Notes: generated from the letters alone by a model not told the origin. Counted from the stretch's first letter, positions 53,186-63,382 are shown. The stretch is DNA of 64,000 nucleotides from Bedellia somnulentella (GCA_963576735.1 OY755198.1:3844001-3908000), one strand, 5' to 3'. Program-made: numbers and translations.

Positions 53186-53553
53186 TACATACATACCTAC
53201 ACGGCCCTAAACCCCAAAGAGGGGTAGCCAGAGCTTCAGAGCTAGAAACTCCTCAGCCACATTTGGAACTTGATAGGGAACTAAATAAAGTTTCGTTGGT
53301 GATGGGTTTCTAACCTTATCGCCCAAAACCACTTGAAAGCCCCATACCCTTAGTCGCCTCTTACAACACCCGTGTATAGAAAGGGGTAGTGACATTCCTC
53401 AGCCACTTTTGGTAGTTGATTGGGGAGAAGATGGTTTAAATAAATGTTTTTGGTGACGGGTTTAAAAAGCCCCTATACCCTTAGTCGCCTCTTACGATTA
53501 CCCACGGGTAGGAATGGGGTAGTGTTATTCTAAGCCGACACTACACGGCAATC
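53186..53553 (-). repeat. Two R245 copies fused (B then C)
   Basis: 53186-53395 is an inverse B copy lacking its last 5' bases; it passes straight into an inverse C copy (53396-53553) lacking its 3' end. The shared ACATTC/CTCAGCC junction suggests recombination between copies. Confidence 0.68.
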
Positions 53554-53589
53554 GTATTATAGTTAGCCGGCACTCCAACAATTTACTCA

Positions 53590-53755
53590 ATACTCAATAC
53601 TCAATCGTTTATTGCATTCATCAATGTGTATAACAGTTCATATTTATAGATAAATTAATGGTTCTACATTGAAGACCCGGTGGGGCACAGCAATTTCTTA
53701 TATCTAAGTTATTTTACAATAAAACTAAATAGGAGAGGAGAGGAGAGGAGAGGAT
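53590..53755. repeat. Possible LINE tail plus (GAGAG)n microsatellite
   Basis: CAATACT repeats next to CGTTTATTGCATTC may be an inverse polyadenylated tail; GAGAG units repeat at 53731-53754. Confidence 0.35.
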
Positions 53756-53943
53756 TTACTTTACGAAGATAATAAAACGTAGTTTATTCTAAGAATGCCT
53801 AACTTTTTTCACTATTCCATTCTAGAATTGCTATAGATAAAAACGTATTTAATTCTTTGCGTTGGTACTGCTTTACAAACATTGTGTCATAGTGTGTGTG
53901 TGTGTGTTAATTAAGCGATTAGTGATAATTAAATAATACAACA

Positions 53944-53983
53944 TGATTAATGAACGACTAGTTAGCAGTATGGCGTATTACAG
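53944..53983 (+). CDS. Candidate short first exon
   Basis: ATG with A at -3 opens MINERLVSSMAYY, then one base before a GTAAGT consensus donor at 53984. The upstream ~150 bp match no repeat. Too short to prove; a chance ORF is possible. Confidence 0.25.
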
Positions 53984-54036
53984 TAAGTTTTTTATTTCAT
54001 TTTTAAATTTTATTACTAACTTTGGTCTGTGGTTTT

Positions 54037-54521
54037 TACATACACATGCTCACGAGTATAAATCACTAGAAGGGGTACTCATAGCTTTGGAATCAGAAAT
54101 CCGTCGGCCACTTTTGGAATTTGTGTGTAGTGTCGGCTTAGAATAGCACTACCCCATTTCTTCCGGTGGGTGTACGTAAGAGGCGACTAACGGTATTGGG
54201 GCTTTTTAAGGGAATTTTGGGCGATGCGGTTGGAGATCCATCACCAACAACCTTTATTTTACCATCTTTTCCCCACGCAACTTCCAAAAGTGGCTGAGGG
54301 ATTACTAATTCCTTAGCTCTGGCTACCCCTTCTTGGGATTTATAGTCGTGAGTATATGTATGTATGTACTTTTGGAAATTGCGTACTTGCGTGGGGATAA
54401 GATTGTAAAACTAATGATTTTGATGTTGTGTCTCCTTAAGCCCCAGTACCCTTAGCCGCCTCTTAGGAACACCCTCGGGTAGAAATAGGGTAGTGCTATT
54501 CTAAGCCGACACAAGACAGCA
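54037..54521 (-). repeat. R245 repeat, old copy split by a younger one
   Basis: 3' part at 54037-54121 and the rest at 54367-54521, with ACTTTTGGAATTTG / ACTTTTGGAAATTG duplicated at the break. Confidence 0.75.
54122..54366 (+). repeat. R245 repeat, full length, nested
   Basis: Young A copy inserted into an inverse R245 with a 14 bp target duplication (one mismatch). Confidence 0.86.
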
Positions 54522-54700
54522 TTTTATTACTGTGGCTTTAATTACGATTAATTTGGTTGAGATAAATATACTGAGTATAGCTCACAGCTCAAGTTCATTT
54601 CTAGAAAAGTACATTAATGATTTGCGGTATTAGTTACTGTCTCGTAATAATATATAAAATACATTATTATAAAATTATTACATTATTATATATAAGAGGC

Positions 54701-54955
54701 CGTGTAGTGCCGGCTAGAATGTCGCTACCCCTTTCTACCCACGGGTGTCGTAAGAGGCGACTAAGGGTATTGGGGCTTTTTATAGGATTTTTGGGCGATG
54801 CGGTTGGAGACCCATCACCAAAAACCTTTATTTTTACCATCTTTTCCCCACTCAACTTCCAAAAGTGGCTGAGGAATTTATAATTCCTTAGCTCTGGTTA
54901 CCCCTTCTAGGGAAATATAGCCGTGAGTATATGTATGTATGTATGTATATACATT
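54701..54955 (+). repeat. R245 repeat, full length
   Basis: CCGTGTAGTGCCGGC to a (ATGT)n tail. ATACATTATTATAAA occurs on both sides, with ~25 extra bases on the left. It interrupts an S2 copy. Confidence 0.82.
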
Positions 54956-54957
54956 AT

Positions 54958-55040
54958 TATAAATGTCATCCAAGACTTAAAAACTATGTTCATCCAGAGT
55001 ATAAATTGTCTTCAACGGCGGCGGTCGAATCCGCGATATC
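54958..55040 (-). mobile_element. S2 SINE fragment
   Basis: ATGTCATCCAAGACTTAAAA and GGCGGTCGAATCCGCG. Confidence 0.5.
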
Positions 55041-55059
55041 GTATTTAGAAAACGAGATT

Positions 55060-55335
55060 TTACCATAGAGAATCATTTCCTTTGTTTCTTATACACTTTT
55101 TAAGTGTATTTAGCGTTCCCTACCTCCGATTTTTTACAAATTAGGAAGGCCACTTGTCTTTACAGATAGAATGCAAATGTTGAGAACGCCTAACTATCAT
55201 ATAATTAGAATGTTTTTTGGTCATGAAAACCTCATGTGGGTGTTTCTAATAATGAAGGAATATGTTGAATAGAGAATCACGTTACTTCGTATATCAATTT
55301 AGATTAAGTAAATTAACATCTAGTCTACCTGCGAC
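55060..55335. other. No supported feature
   Basis: AT-rich; a CACTTTTTAAGTG-type palindrome at about 55087-55101 only. Confidence 0.3.
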
Positions 55336-55338
55336 TAT

Positions 55339-55476
55339 CGCCCGATTTCTCAATTGAGTATTCAAGCTGAGAACAACTTAAGTATCGTTTTGTCTCATTC
55401 ACTTGTTAAGATTTTAATGCGACAGAACGATACTTAAGTTGTTCTCAGCTGGGATTATCAATTCAGAAATCGGGCG
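55339..55476. mobile_element. Fold-back element, 138 bp hairpin
   Basis: Arms of ~56 nt (55339-55394 and 55421-55476) starting CGCCCGATTTCT pair with about eight mismatches around a ~26 nt loop; AGCTGAGAACAACTTAAGTA and following bases pair perfectly. The flanks TAT and TAA leave the target duplication open. A fold-back MITE is the likeliest explanation; a long hairpin RNA is possible. Confidence 0.72.
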
Positions 55477-55499
55477 TAAATGTGCAAAAACTCCTCCGT

Positions 55500-56135
55500 C
55501 TAAGCAATTTATTTGAAAGTAATTCCAAAATTTTAAATTTTCAAGTTAAAGTATAGTTAGTATAACAGAACACTGAAAAGTAAGGTAGAAGAATTAATAC
55601 CTGTAAATATAAATGTAAATTTTGAGAATGTACGAATTGTTTCTAAGTATTACACGTATTACAATAGGCCTTCGTCAGTCACCCCCTGTTATTCGGGCTT
55701 TGACAAACATAATAAAGGAACCATCAAAACAAGGAACCAATCTGAAAACTTAGTTATTGTCCTTAACTTCAGTTTGCTAGGAAATTTAACTTTTAATGTT
55801 TTAAATTAAAAAGTCACTATACATCACCCGTGAGTAGAAACTGAACTAATGGCGTGCGTAATTTATGTATGTGTAGAAATTTGTTTTGATATTTAGGATC
55901 CATTCTTAATGAATGATATAAATAATTTAAGTTCCCAATACACGCAATTTTTGACACTATACACAAATGAGGGATTTTTACAAAAATAGCAATATATGTA
56001 TATTTAATAACACGTAAATAAAATTTATCTATAGCTACAGAGTTTAAGAAGTCGTTATTGAAAGATGAAAAAATATTCAAGATGTTGGCGATCTTATCAC
56101 TTAAAGCATTTATCCTTTTATTGCAAATATCAATA
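55500..56135. other. AT-rich stretch, nothing recognised
   Basis: No supported gene or repeat. Confidence 0.3.
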
Positions 56136-56140
56136 AATTA

Positions 56141-56350
56141 TATAATATATATAAATTCACGTGTCACAGAGTGTTTGTCACCAAACTCCTCTAAACGGCT
56201 GAACCGATTTAAATGAAATAACGCCAAAAAATTGGTAGGTCTGAGAATATCTTTATACTCCTATCCTAAGTGATAAAGGTTGTCCACCCCTACCATTTAA
56301 TTGTTATTTTATAGATTTATATGGCAAAACAACGCTTGCCGGTTAGCTAG
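56141..56350 (+). mobile_element. Helitron, short non-autonomous
   Basis: TATATATAAATTCACGTGTC, AACTCCTCTAAACGGCTGAA and CCGATTTAAATGAAAT at the 5' side, ending GCTTGCCGGTTAGCTAG, then T. Both ends are typical of insect Helitrons; ~210 bp, noncoding. Confidence 0.72.
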
Positions 56351-56498
56351 TAGTCATATAAAATATTGAAGTCTGCATGATGCGGACTCGTCGGAAAATA
56401 TAGTTTGTGCAAACAATTTTATAGAGGCGATTCCACGAAATCGCTCCCGGGGTGAAATCTAGGCACAGCGGCCGGCGTCCCAGGCATAGCTTATATAG

Positions 56499-56512
56499 GT
56501 TGCCATGGTTAC
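56499..56512. promoter_or_regulatory. RFX X-box
   Basis: GTTGCCATGGTTAC; the other strand reads GTAACCATGGCAAC, a full match to GTNRCC-AT-RGYAAC-type X-boxes of ciliary genes. Confidence 0.5.
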
Positions 56513-56526
56513 CGCGGCCATTGCAG

Positions 56527-56540
56527 GTTGCCATGACAAC
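56527..56540. promoter_or_regulatory. RFX X-box
   Basis: GTTGCCATGACAAC, 28 bp after the first; both half-sites fit the RFX consensus. Confidence 0.5.
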
Positions 56541-56746
56541 ACGCATGCGTCAGATATGAAATGACAGAATAGATAAGGATTACGAGAGTAAAAACGATTT
56601 TAATTTGTCGTGATAGGAATTAATCAGGTGTTAATTTTGTAGAATTGTTCAGTCAGTTGGTAAAGGGATGTATTAGAAATTAGATTGGATTTTATGTGCC
56701 AATAATACGGTGTTTCATTATTTGCTGATGTCAAAGATTTACATAT

Positions 56747-56960
56747 AACATATACTCACGCGATTAGTCTCCATTTGGGTTGGCAGAAACTATCGATCCC
56801 CAATATGTACGATCCTGACAAACCTCTCTAGCTTCGTTTACATCCATATTTTTTCACAAATGCTCTTTTATTCTTCATACTTTAGACACCTGCCAGGAGT
56901 GGACGGAGCAGACTTGCTATTTGGTCCAAATGTGTCTTCCGAAATCATCCTCTAATAACA
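56747..56960 (-). mobile_element. RTE-L LINE 3' fragment
   Basis: CATATACTCACGCGATTAGT, ACCTCTCTAGCTTCGTTTAC and CATCCTCTAATAACAT. Confidence 0.72.
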
Positions 56961-57133
56961 TAAGCTTCTAAGTCATTTTAAATGACTTACGGTTCTAGGG
57001 TAACTAAGCGTTTCAGAGAAGTAGTTTCAGAAAGAACATTAAATTAAAACGACAACTTACACATCAATTCATTATGAAATAAAAACTAACTTAATGTCTA
57101 CGAATTTTAATTGAAACAGGGAATATATAAAAG

Positions 57134-57208
57134 TCACGTGATGTTCATAACTATTAATACCTCTGCCAACCCCTTCGGGGATATTCGGCGTGAAGTTTAT
57201 GTTATGTT
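57134..57208 (+). mobile_element. S1 SINE, 3' end
   Basis: AAGTCACGTGATGTTCATAA to GGCGTGAAGTTTATGTTATG. Confidence 0.7.
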
Positions 57209-57507
57209 TTTTAGAGAATATACAATAGAAAGATATATGAGAAAGGACATATTGATATTGTTGATAGTAAATGGCCTCCTATAAATGGCGATAATAAAGA
57301 GAGAGAAAGAGAATAAAAGTGCATAAGGAGTTCGATGTCTGTGGGGGCAACGAAGGGGTCTAATAAGGGGTTTAAAATTATAAAACAGGCAATAAATAAT
57401 AGACGATGCTTTATAATATATTTCTATCATAATAGTCCAAAGCCAATATTTTTGAATAAGCAATTTCGTACATATTCCTGGGACAAAAGTAAGATAAATA
57501 TGTTAAA

Positions 57508-57873
57508 CAACCGTGATAGCCCAGTGGGTAGAACACTCGGTTATCGTGCAAACGACTAGTGTTCAAATCCTGGGTCGGGCCTACACCAATTTGTCTTTTC
57601 TAAAGACATATGTGTGGTTAATTTATCATGGTTGTTAACGGTGAGGGAAAACATCGTGAGGAAACCCACATGGCTGAGTTGTACTTAGTCATGTGACAGT
57701 GTATTCGTACAACACGGCGATAGGCCTGCCCCCTATCACGTGAGTACACTGTCCATGCAAAACGTGGGTACTCTGAACACCATGTGACAAAGTCACGTGA
57801 TGTTCAGAAGCATTAGTACCTCTGCCAACCCCTTCGGGGATATTCGGCGTGAACGTTTATGTTTATGTATGTT
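57508..57873 (+). mobile_element. S1 tRNA-derived SINE, full length
   Basis: ATAAATATGTTAAA at 57494-57507 and 57874-57887 is an exact 14 bp duplication, suggesting recent insertion. Head CCGTGATAGCCCAGTGGGTA and GTGTTCAAATCC; best example of the second S1 subfamily. Confidence 0.92.
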
Positions 57874-57904
57874 ATAAATATGTTAAAATCTGGAAGCTTT
57901 GTTG

Positions 57905-57990
57905 GGTTTTCAACTACATCGCCCTTCTGAAACCACGATACTACTGGATAAATCGGAATAAATGGGATAGTGCTATTCTAATCCGAGACT
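57905..57990 (-). repeat. R245 repeat, 5' part, old
   Basis: TTTTCAACTACATCGCCC and AATGGGATAGTGCTATTC. Confidence 0.5.
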
Positions 57991-58216
57991 TAGTATAATA
58001 TTTATCGTTCATAATATACCTATAACAATCCCGAAAAGGAATCAGTGCGAGAAATGTAGTGAGATGTCAAATTGGCTGAATGCAAGAGCAACCTTTATCG
58101 CGTATCTACCAGGTCGCGCATAGACAACTATCAATTTTCCAATCATAGCGTCGGGAAATAAAAATGGCGGACGCGGAAAAAAAATAGATTTTTACATAAC
58201 CTAAATATAAATTTTC

Positions 58217-58420
58217 TTAGGGTAATAAGAAATTCTTCAGCCACTTTTGGAAGTTGAATAGAAAAAGATAGTAAAATAAAGGATGTTGATGATATGTTCT
58301 CCAACCGCATCACCCAAAAATCTCTTCAATAGCCCCATAACCCTTAGCCGCTTCTGAAGTACACCCACGGAAAGAAAAAGGGTGGTGGCATTCTAAGCCG
58401 ACACTACACAGCTATTTAGA
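58217..58420 (-). repeat. R245 repeat, tail missing
   Basis: TCTTCAGCCACTTTTGGAAG to AAGCCGACACTACACAGC. Confidence 0.72.
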
Positions 58421-58577
58421 CATAACAGTAAATTAAACTGTTTTATAACGATCACACTTTCACCTCATACAATGGCCAATTGATGGGTATATTGTATAGG
58501 TCACTTTTCATTTACAATTAGCTATAGCTCAATTCAATGAAAATTGCATGCAAACTCACTCAAACTCTCAAACTGAA

Positions 58578-58628
58578 ATGTTCAAGTCGTATTGCCCGAA
58601 GGGATGGCAGAGGTACTAATACTTCTAA
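58578..58628 (-). mobile_element. S1 SINE, 3' fragment
   Basis: TATTGCCCGAAGGGATGGCA and GAGGTACTAATACTTCT. Confidence 0.55.
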
Positions 58629-58651
58629 TGATAAAATTATTATTATTAATT

Positions 58652-58892
58652 GCCGTGTAGTGTCGACTTAGAATAACACTACCCCATTTCTACCCGAGAG
58701 TGATCGTAAGAGGCGACTAAGGGTATAGGGTCTTATTAAGATTTTTGGGCGATGTGGGAAACCCGTCACCGAAAATGTTTATTATTACCATCTTTTCCTA
58801 AATCAACTTCCAAAAGTGGCTGAGGAGTTTTTCATTCCAAAGCTCTGGCTACCCCGTTAAGGGATTTATAGCCGTGAGTATATGTATGTATA
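58652..58892 (+). repeat. R245 repeat, full length, subfamily C
   Basis: GCCGTGTAGTGTCGAC to GTATATGTATG with GTTAAGGGATTTATAG. Confidence 0.82.
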
Positions 58893-58984
58893 AATTACTC
58901 ATACTATACATATGACGTTAGAAAAGACAAATTGTTTTTTTATTTGTGTGGAATACTGACAGCAAACTATACGGTTAATGTTTA

Positions 58985-59141
58985 TAAATACATACATACA
59001 TACATACATATACTCATACATATACTCACTGCTATTAATCCCAAGGGTCTCCAACCGCATCGCCCAAAAATCTCATAAAAGCCGTACGTACACCCACCGG
59101 AAGAAATGGGGTAGTGCTATTCTAAGCCGACACTACACAGT
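58985..59141 (-). repeat. R245 repeat with internal deletion
   Basis: Tail complement and CTGCTATTAATCCCAA joined to GGGTCTCCAACCGCATCG; 5' end complete. TTATAAA on both sides may be the target duplication. Confidence 0.75.
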
Positions 59142-59184
59142 TATAAACTTGGCCAATAACAAGTATGCGCAAATAATCGGTGTT

Positions 59185-59325
59185 GAACCAAATCAGGACT
59201 CGAACTTACGCCTCATAGGTAAATATCATCTCACGTTGCTAAGTCGTACTTAGTCATGTAGTGTATTCGAACTTAAAGACACTAGATGAGAGGCGTTGAT
59301 GCTTCCCACTGAGCTATCGCGGTTT
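59185..59325 (-). mobile_element. S1 SINE, scrambled remnants
   Basis: AATCAGGACTCGAACTTACG, CGTACTTAGTCATGTAG and a head-like CCACTGAGCTATCGCGG. Confidence 0.45.
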
Positions 59326-59472
59326 TGTAGCTAAAATAAAAACAAATAAAAAAAAATCATTTATTTCTAAAACTATTGTTATGTGTCTATACATCTAAAC
59401 TTCGCATATTAGAATTACCAGGCGTCACTCTAGAACAACAAGCAAAAGGTGGGTACTGGTAAGGTGCAGATC

Positions 59473-59590
59473 ATACATTAATATACTCACGCCATTATTT
59501 CCCATTGGGGTAGGCAGAGACTAATAATCGCCATTTTGTACAATCCTGGAAAACCTGTCTAGCTTCGTTTACATCTCTCAATCTTCTTTC
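59473..59590 (-). mobile_element. RTE-L LINE 3' fragment
   Basis: ATATACTCACGCCATTATTT, CCCATTGGGGTAGGCAGAGA, CCTGTCTAGCTTCGTTTAC. Confidence 0.75.
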
Positions 59591-59599
59591 TGCAGTTCA

Positions 59600-59665
59600 T
59601 GTGATTGAAATGTCACGTGATATTCAAAAGTATTAGTACCTCTGCAACCCCTTATCAGATATCCA
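59600..59665 (+). mobile_element. S1 SINE, 3' fragment
   Basis: ATGTCACGTGATATTCAAAA and GTATTAGTACCTCTGCAACC. Confidence 0.55.
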
Positions 59666-59814
59666 GCTTCAGTGAAGACTTTGAGTTCCAACCGATGAAT
59701 AAATGCAACGTTTAACCATTTTTCCTCCTTTCAATTTCCGAAATTGCAACGAAATTGTTTATTCTGAAGTCCTGGCTATCCCTTTATTAACTTTCAGGGG
59801 CTTGTCGTAACCTA

Positions 59815-59945
59815 CTTCCCACAAAAAGTACTTTAGTGAAGGCCAAACGATCCTCTCTGTGCGCATGCGTGATTTAGTACACGTGCCGGTAAGGTTATTG
59901 ACCCCCGGCGAAATTTCTGAAAATTTCTTTTGACCGATTTGTAAG
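59815..59945 (+). promoter_or_regulatory. Promoter-like island with a splice-donor-like end
   Basis: GTGCGCATGCGTGA (NRF1-like), ACACGTGCCGG and ACCCCCGGCG in unique sequence, ending GATTT|GTAAGTAT, a consensus donor. It could be a noncoding first exon of a gene beyond the window. Confidence 0.3.
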
Positions 59946-60344
59946 TATAGAAAATCTAGCGATATAGCGTAAGTTTATTTTGTTTTGGTATGAAAATAAT
60001 GGCAGTTTAGTTACGAAACCTTATGAAATTCTAGTTTTATATAGATTTGACGGATTTATTTCTTATATCGTGTTTTGTAACATGTGATATTTCCTCGTAT
60101 TTCTACTTTAAAGATGAATGATCATGAAGCTCTGGCTGCATTTTTGGGATAAAACTCGTATTATTTTAGTTATTATTAGAATTCCACAAACTTTTCAAAG
60201 CTAAAAAGTGAAATGTTGAGAATAAGAAAACTTGACAAAAGTTTTCCACCATATTATTCAACAAACAGTAAAATATTAGTTCTTCTATATTATCTGTGGT
60301 TCTTCTTAACGAATTGTATAATACAAACTAACAACAAGACACAC

Positions 60345-60480
60345 TTACCTTATCTACATATACTTACGGTTATAATACGAAAAGATAGCCAGTATTCAAT
60401 TGGAAAACCCTTAGCCACTTCATAATTCGAAGGTGGAGAAAAAAATTAACAATAAAGTCCAAAATCCCTCTTCTAAATGC
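60345..60480 (-). repeat. R245 repeat, 3' part, old
   Basis: CATATACTTACGGTTATAAT, CCTTAGCCACTTCATAATTC, then lost. Confidence 0.5.
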
Positions 60481-60499
60481 TATAGAATTTCAATGCTTT

Positions 60500-60660
60500 C
60501 ATACATATACTTACACCATTAGTTCCCAATGGGGTAGAGAAAGACTATTGATCGTCACTTTTTACGACCCTGACAAACCTCTCTATCTTCGTTTACATCC
60601 ATCATTTTTTTATATATGCCCTTTTATTCTTCATTTTGGACGCTTTATCAAATATTATTT
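60500..60660 (-). mobile_element. RTE-L LINE 3' fragment
   Basis: CATATACTTACACCATTAGT, CCCAATGGGGTAGAG, CTCTCTATCTTCGTTTACAT. Confidence 0.7.
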
Positions 60661-60794
60661 GAATCAAATATTTCGTTTGATTCAAAAAGCTTCCGTAGGG
60701 ATACGAAAGGGCAAAAACCTTTTCAAGGTGGTCAATATAATATTGAAGTGTATTGTTTTCTGTTTACTGAGTTAATTGTTCTTTATTTGTTTTG

Positions 60795-61042
60795 CCGTGT
60801 AGTGTCGGTTTAGAATAACACTACTCCATTTCTACCCGTGGGTGATCGTAAGAGGCGACTAAGGGTATGGGGGCTTTTTAAGTGATTTTTGGGCGATGTG
60901 GTTGGAGACCCGTCACCAAAAACATTTATTATTACCATCTTTCCCCAATCAACTTCCAAAAGTGGCTGAGGAATTTTTCATTCCAAAGCTCTGGCTACCC
61001 CGTTAAGGGATTTATAGCCGTGAGTATATGTATGTATGTATG
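60795..61042 (+). repeat. R245 repeat, full length, subfamily C
   Basis: TTATTTGTTTT before and after it is the target duplication (11 bp), so subfamily C also inserts with short duplications. Confidence 0.87.
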
Positions 61043-61106
61043 TTATTTGTTTTCGTAACCATTATAATTATCCGCTAAATATTATTTAATTGATATTTTT
61101 GGTTAA

Positions 61107-61770
61107 CCGTGATAGCTCAGTGGGTATAACACCGCTTATCGTGCAGACGATGCAGGTTAAAATCTCGGGTCTGGCTTAACCAATATGTAACATAACATAA
61201 ACATAATCATAAACGTTCACGCCGAATATCCCCGAAGGGGTTGGTAGAGGTACTAATACTTCTGAACATCACGTGACTTTGTCACCTGGTGTTCAGAGTA
61301 CCCACGTTTTGCATGGACAGTGTACTCACGTGATAGGGGCAGGCCTATCGCCGTTTTGTACGAATACGCTGTCACATGACTAAGTACAAGTCAGCCATGT
61401 GGGTTTCCTCACGATGTTTTCCCTCGCCGTTAACAACCATGATAAATTAACCACACATATGTCTTTTAGAAAAGACAAATTGGTGTAGGCCCGACCCAGG
61501 ATTTGAACACTAGTCGTTTGCACGATAACCGAGTGTTCTACCCACTGGGCTATCACGGTTGCTAATATGTCTTGTCTAAAATATATGAATGTGTGGTTAA
61601 TCTATCATACTCGTTAACGGTGAAGGAAAAAATCGTAAAGATACCCACATGGCTAAGTTGTACTTTGTCATGTGACAATGTATTCATTCGCACATAAAGT
61701 CGATAGGCCTGCCCCCGTGCCCCTTGTCACGTGAGTACACTGTCCAAGCAAAACATGGGTACCCACACAT
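61107..61770 (+). mobile_element. S1 SINE, old copy split by an inverse S1
   Basis: Head at 61107-61188 (CCGTGATAGCTCAGTGGGTA) and body at 61568-61770 (GGTGAAGGAAAAAATCGTAA to CATGGGTACCC) belong together; the 3' end is missing. Confidence 0.75.
61189..61567 (-). mobile_element. S1 tRNA-derived SINE, full length, nested
   Basis: Complete young inverse copy; AATATGT on both sides is the target duplication. Its head is anti-parallel to the head of the surrounding S1. Confidence 0.85.
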
Positions 61771-61964
61771 AGCCTTTTACGACAACTGCGGGAATAAATG
61801 GGTTAGTGCTAATGTATACCGACACTGGAGAGTGCAATAGGCACAGTAAGAATTAATGACACTCATTATAAGAGTTCCCACGTCTTGGCGTAAATAAAAA
61901 CCATCCTTGTTTGCAAACAAATTCATTCTGTTCACCATCTTTAACGATTCAAATGACACGTAGT

Positions 61965-62583
61965 CATAAAGGACTTGGCTAAATAGAGAAGAATCGAAGA
62001 ATGTCAATATTTGTAAGTTATTCAGTGTATTTCCACTGACATACATACATACATATACTCACGGCTATAAATCCCTAGAAGGGGTAGCCAGAGCTAAGGA
62101 ATTAGAAATTCCTCAGCCACTTTTGGAAGTTGAGTGGGGAAAAGATGGTAAAGTAAAGGTTGTTGGTGATGGGTCTCCGACCTCATCGCCCAAAAATCCC
62201 TTAAAAGCCCCAATACCGTTAGTCGCCTCTTACGTACACCCACCGGAAGAAATGGGGTAGTGCTATTCTAAGCCGACACTACACGGCATTTCCACTGACT
62301 TAAGCTAAGAAAATTTATTACCAACAAATGTCAGAATATTAAGTCAACCAATCAGGGTGTAGGGACAACGTTATCTGCAGTACTAGAGTTGTTAAACATT
62401 TATTTAATTTGAATTAAAATAATTTATTTCGTGTAAAAAACTATATAAATGATATACAGAAATTGATGGGTTATTATTTATTTGAGGTGTAATTAATAAT
62501 ATTCCATTAATATTTAGCGTAATTTATCCAGCAATTTTTCTACTGCACTACGTTTGTTTTCCGCTCTATTTACTTCAGTCCTC
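61965..62583 (-). mobile_element. M2 element, interrupted by R245
   Basis: CATAAAGGACTTGGCTAAAT at the left and CTCTATTTACTTCAGTCCT at the right are the inverted ends. AATCAGGGTGTAGGGACAAC lies inside. The interior is longer than in other copies by ~150 AT-rich bases. Confidence 0.7.
62041..62287 (-). repeat. R245 repeat, full length, subfamily A
   Basis: ATTTCCACTGAC at 62029-62040 and 62288-62299 is an exact 12 bp duplication; 247 bp, near consensus. A good reference copy. Confidence 0.92.
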
Positions 62584-62828
62584 TCTGCACGTTGTTTAAC
62601 AATCATCTTAGCGTCAATAAGCGCGTGTCGTAGCCTATTGACCTCAATTTTATAACTTAATAATATAGTAATAGGATTGCAATTTCTATGAATAACGTGA
62701 GGGTGTTAAGACTATTGGATTATTGTGCCTTATGTTTTGTCACTGTAAGGTCAGGTTGATGTTAAGACAAAGAGTTTGCATAATGTGTGATGTGAATGAG
62801 GGCAGGAATTAAACCATTTATAATTAAA

Positions 62829-63246
62829 TAAATAATATAAGGACACATTATACACAGTTTAGGCTTTAAGGGATTTTTGGGCGATGCAGTTGGAGACCCA
62901 TCACCAAGAACCTTTATGTCACCATCCATTCCCTACGCAACTTCCAAAAGTGGCTGAGGAATTTCTAATTCTTTAGCTCTGGCTACCCCTTTCTAGGGAT
63001 TTATAGCCGTGAGTATATGTATGTATGTATTTATACACAGATCAAGTTGGCCCCAAACTGAGTAGAACTTGTTAAATAGAATACTCACTCTACGATGTAT
63101 TAAAAATTAAATTATACACATAGAAATAACACCCAAGACTAAGGAACCATCATTTCTGCCCATCACTTAAATATTTCCTTCAGCGGGGATCGAACCCGCA
63201 ACCTCCGGACCGGGAAACTAGTCAACTATCCACTAGGCCACGGTGG
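62829..63246 (-). mobile_element. S2 tRNA-derived SINE, interrupted by R245
   Basis: GACACATTATACACAG at the left, tRNA-like head at the right (GGATCGAACCCGCAACCTCC, CCACTAGGCCACGGTGG). Confidence 0.75.
62857..63030 (+). repeat. R245 repeat, 5'-truncated, inserted in S2
   Basis: Only TTTAAGGGATTTTTGGGCG to the tail is present, yet TTATACACAG is duplicated on both sides, so truncation occurred during insertion. Confidence 0.85.
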
Positions 63247-63312
63247 ATTTCAATGACTTTTCACGGCCGCGCCGTTTCAATGACAACATACATAGGGTAT
63301 AAATTATCCTTT

Positions 63313-63361
63313 GTAGTAGGTAGAAAGGGGTAGTGACATTCTAAGCCGGCACTACACGCCA
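63313..63361 (-). repeat. R245 repeat, 5' end only, subfamily B
   Basis: GTAGAAAGGGGTAGTGACAT, AAGCCGGCACTACACG. Confidence 0.6.
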
Positions 63362-63382
63362 AATAAATTAATTAAATATAAA

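Larger units (their letters stand above)
56440..56662. promoter_or_regulatory. Promoter-like island with two X-boxes
   Basis: GC-rich unique sequence (GGCACAGCGGCCGGCGTCCC), a TATATA at 56492-56497, two RFX sites, CGCATGCGTCAG and an initiator-like TTCAGTCAG near 56650. A donor GTAAAG follows at 56660. Direction most likely +, from the initiator and donor order, but not proven. Confidence 0.4.

Noticed and set aside
56343..56546. Minus-strand ORF of 67 codons over the X-box island
   Set aside because: It runs from the X-box into the Helitron end; a chance frame in GC-rich DNA.
57508..57580. tRNA genes at S1 and S2 heads
   Set aside because: Boxes A and B are present, but acceptor and anticodon arms do not fold; SINE heads.
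58162..58185. Start codon in AAAATGGCGGACGCGG as a first exon
   Set aside because: Stops after seven codons with no nearby donor; the motif may instead be a YY1-like site.
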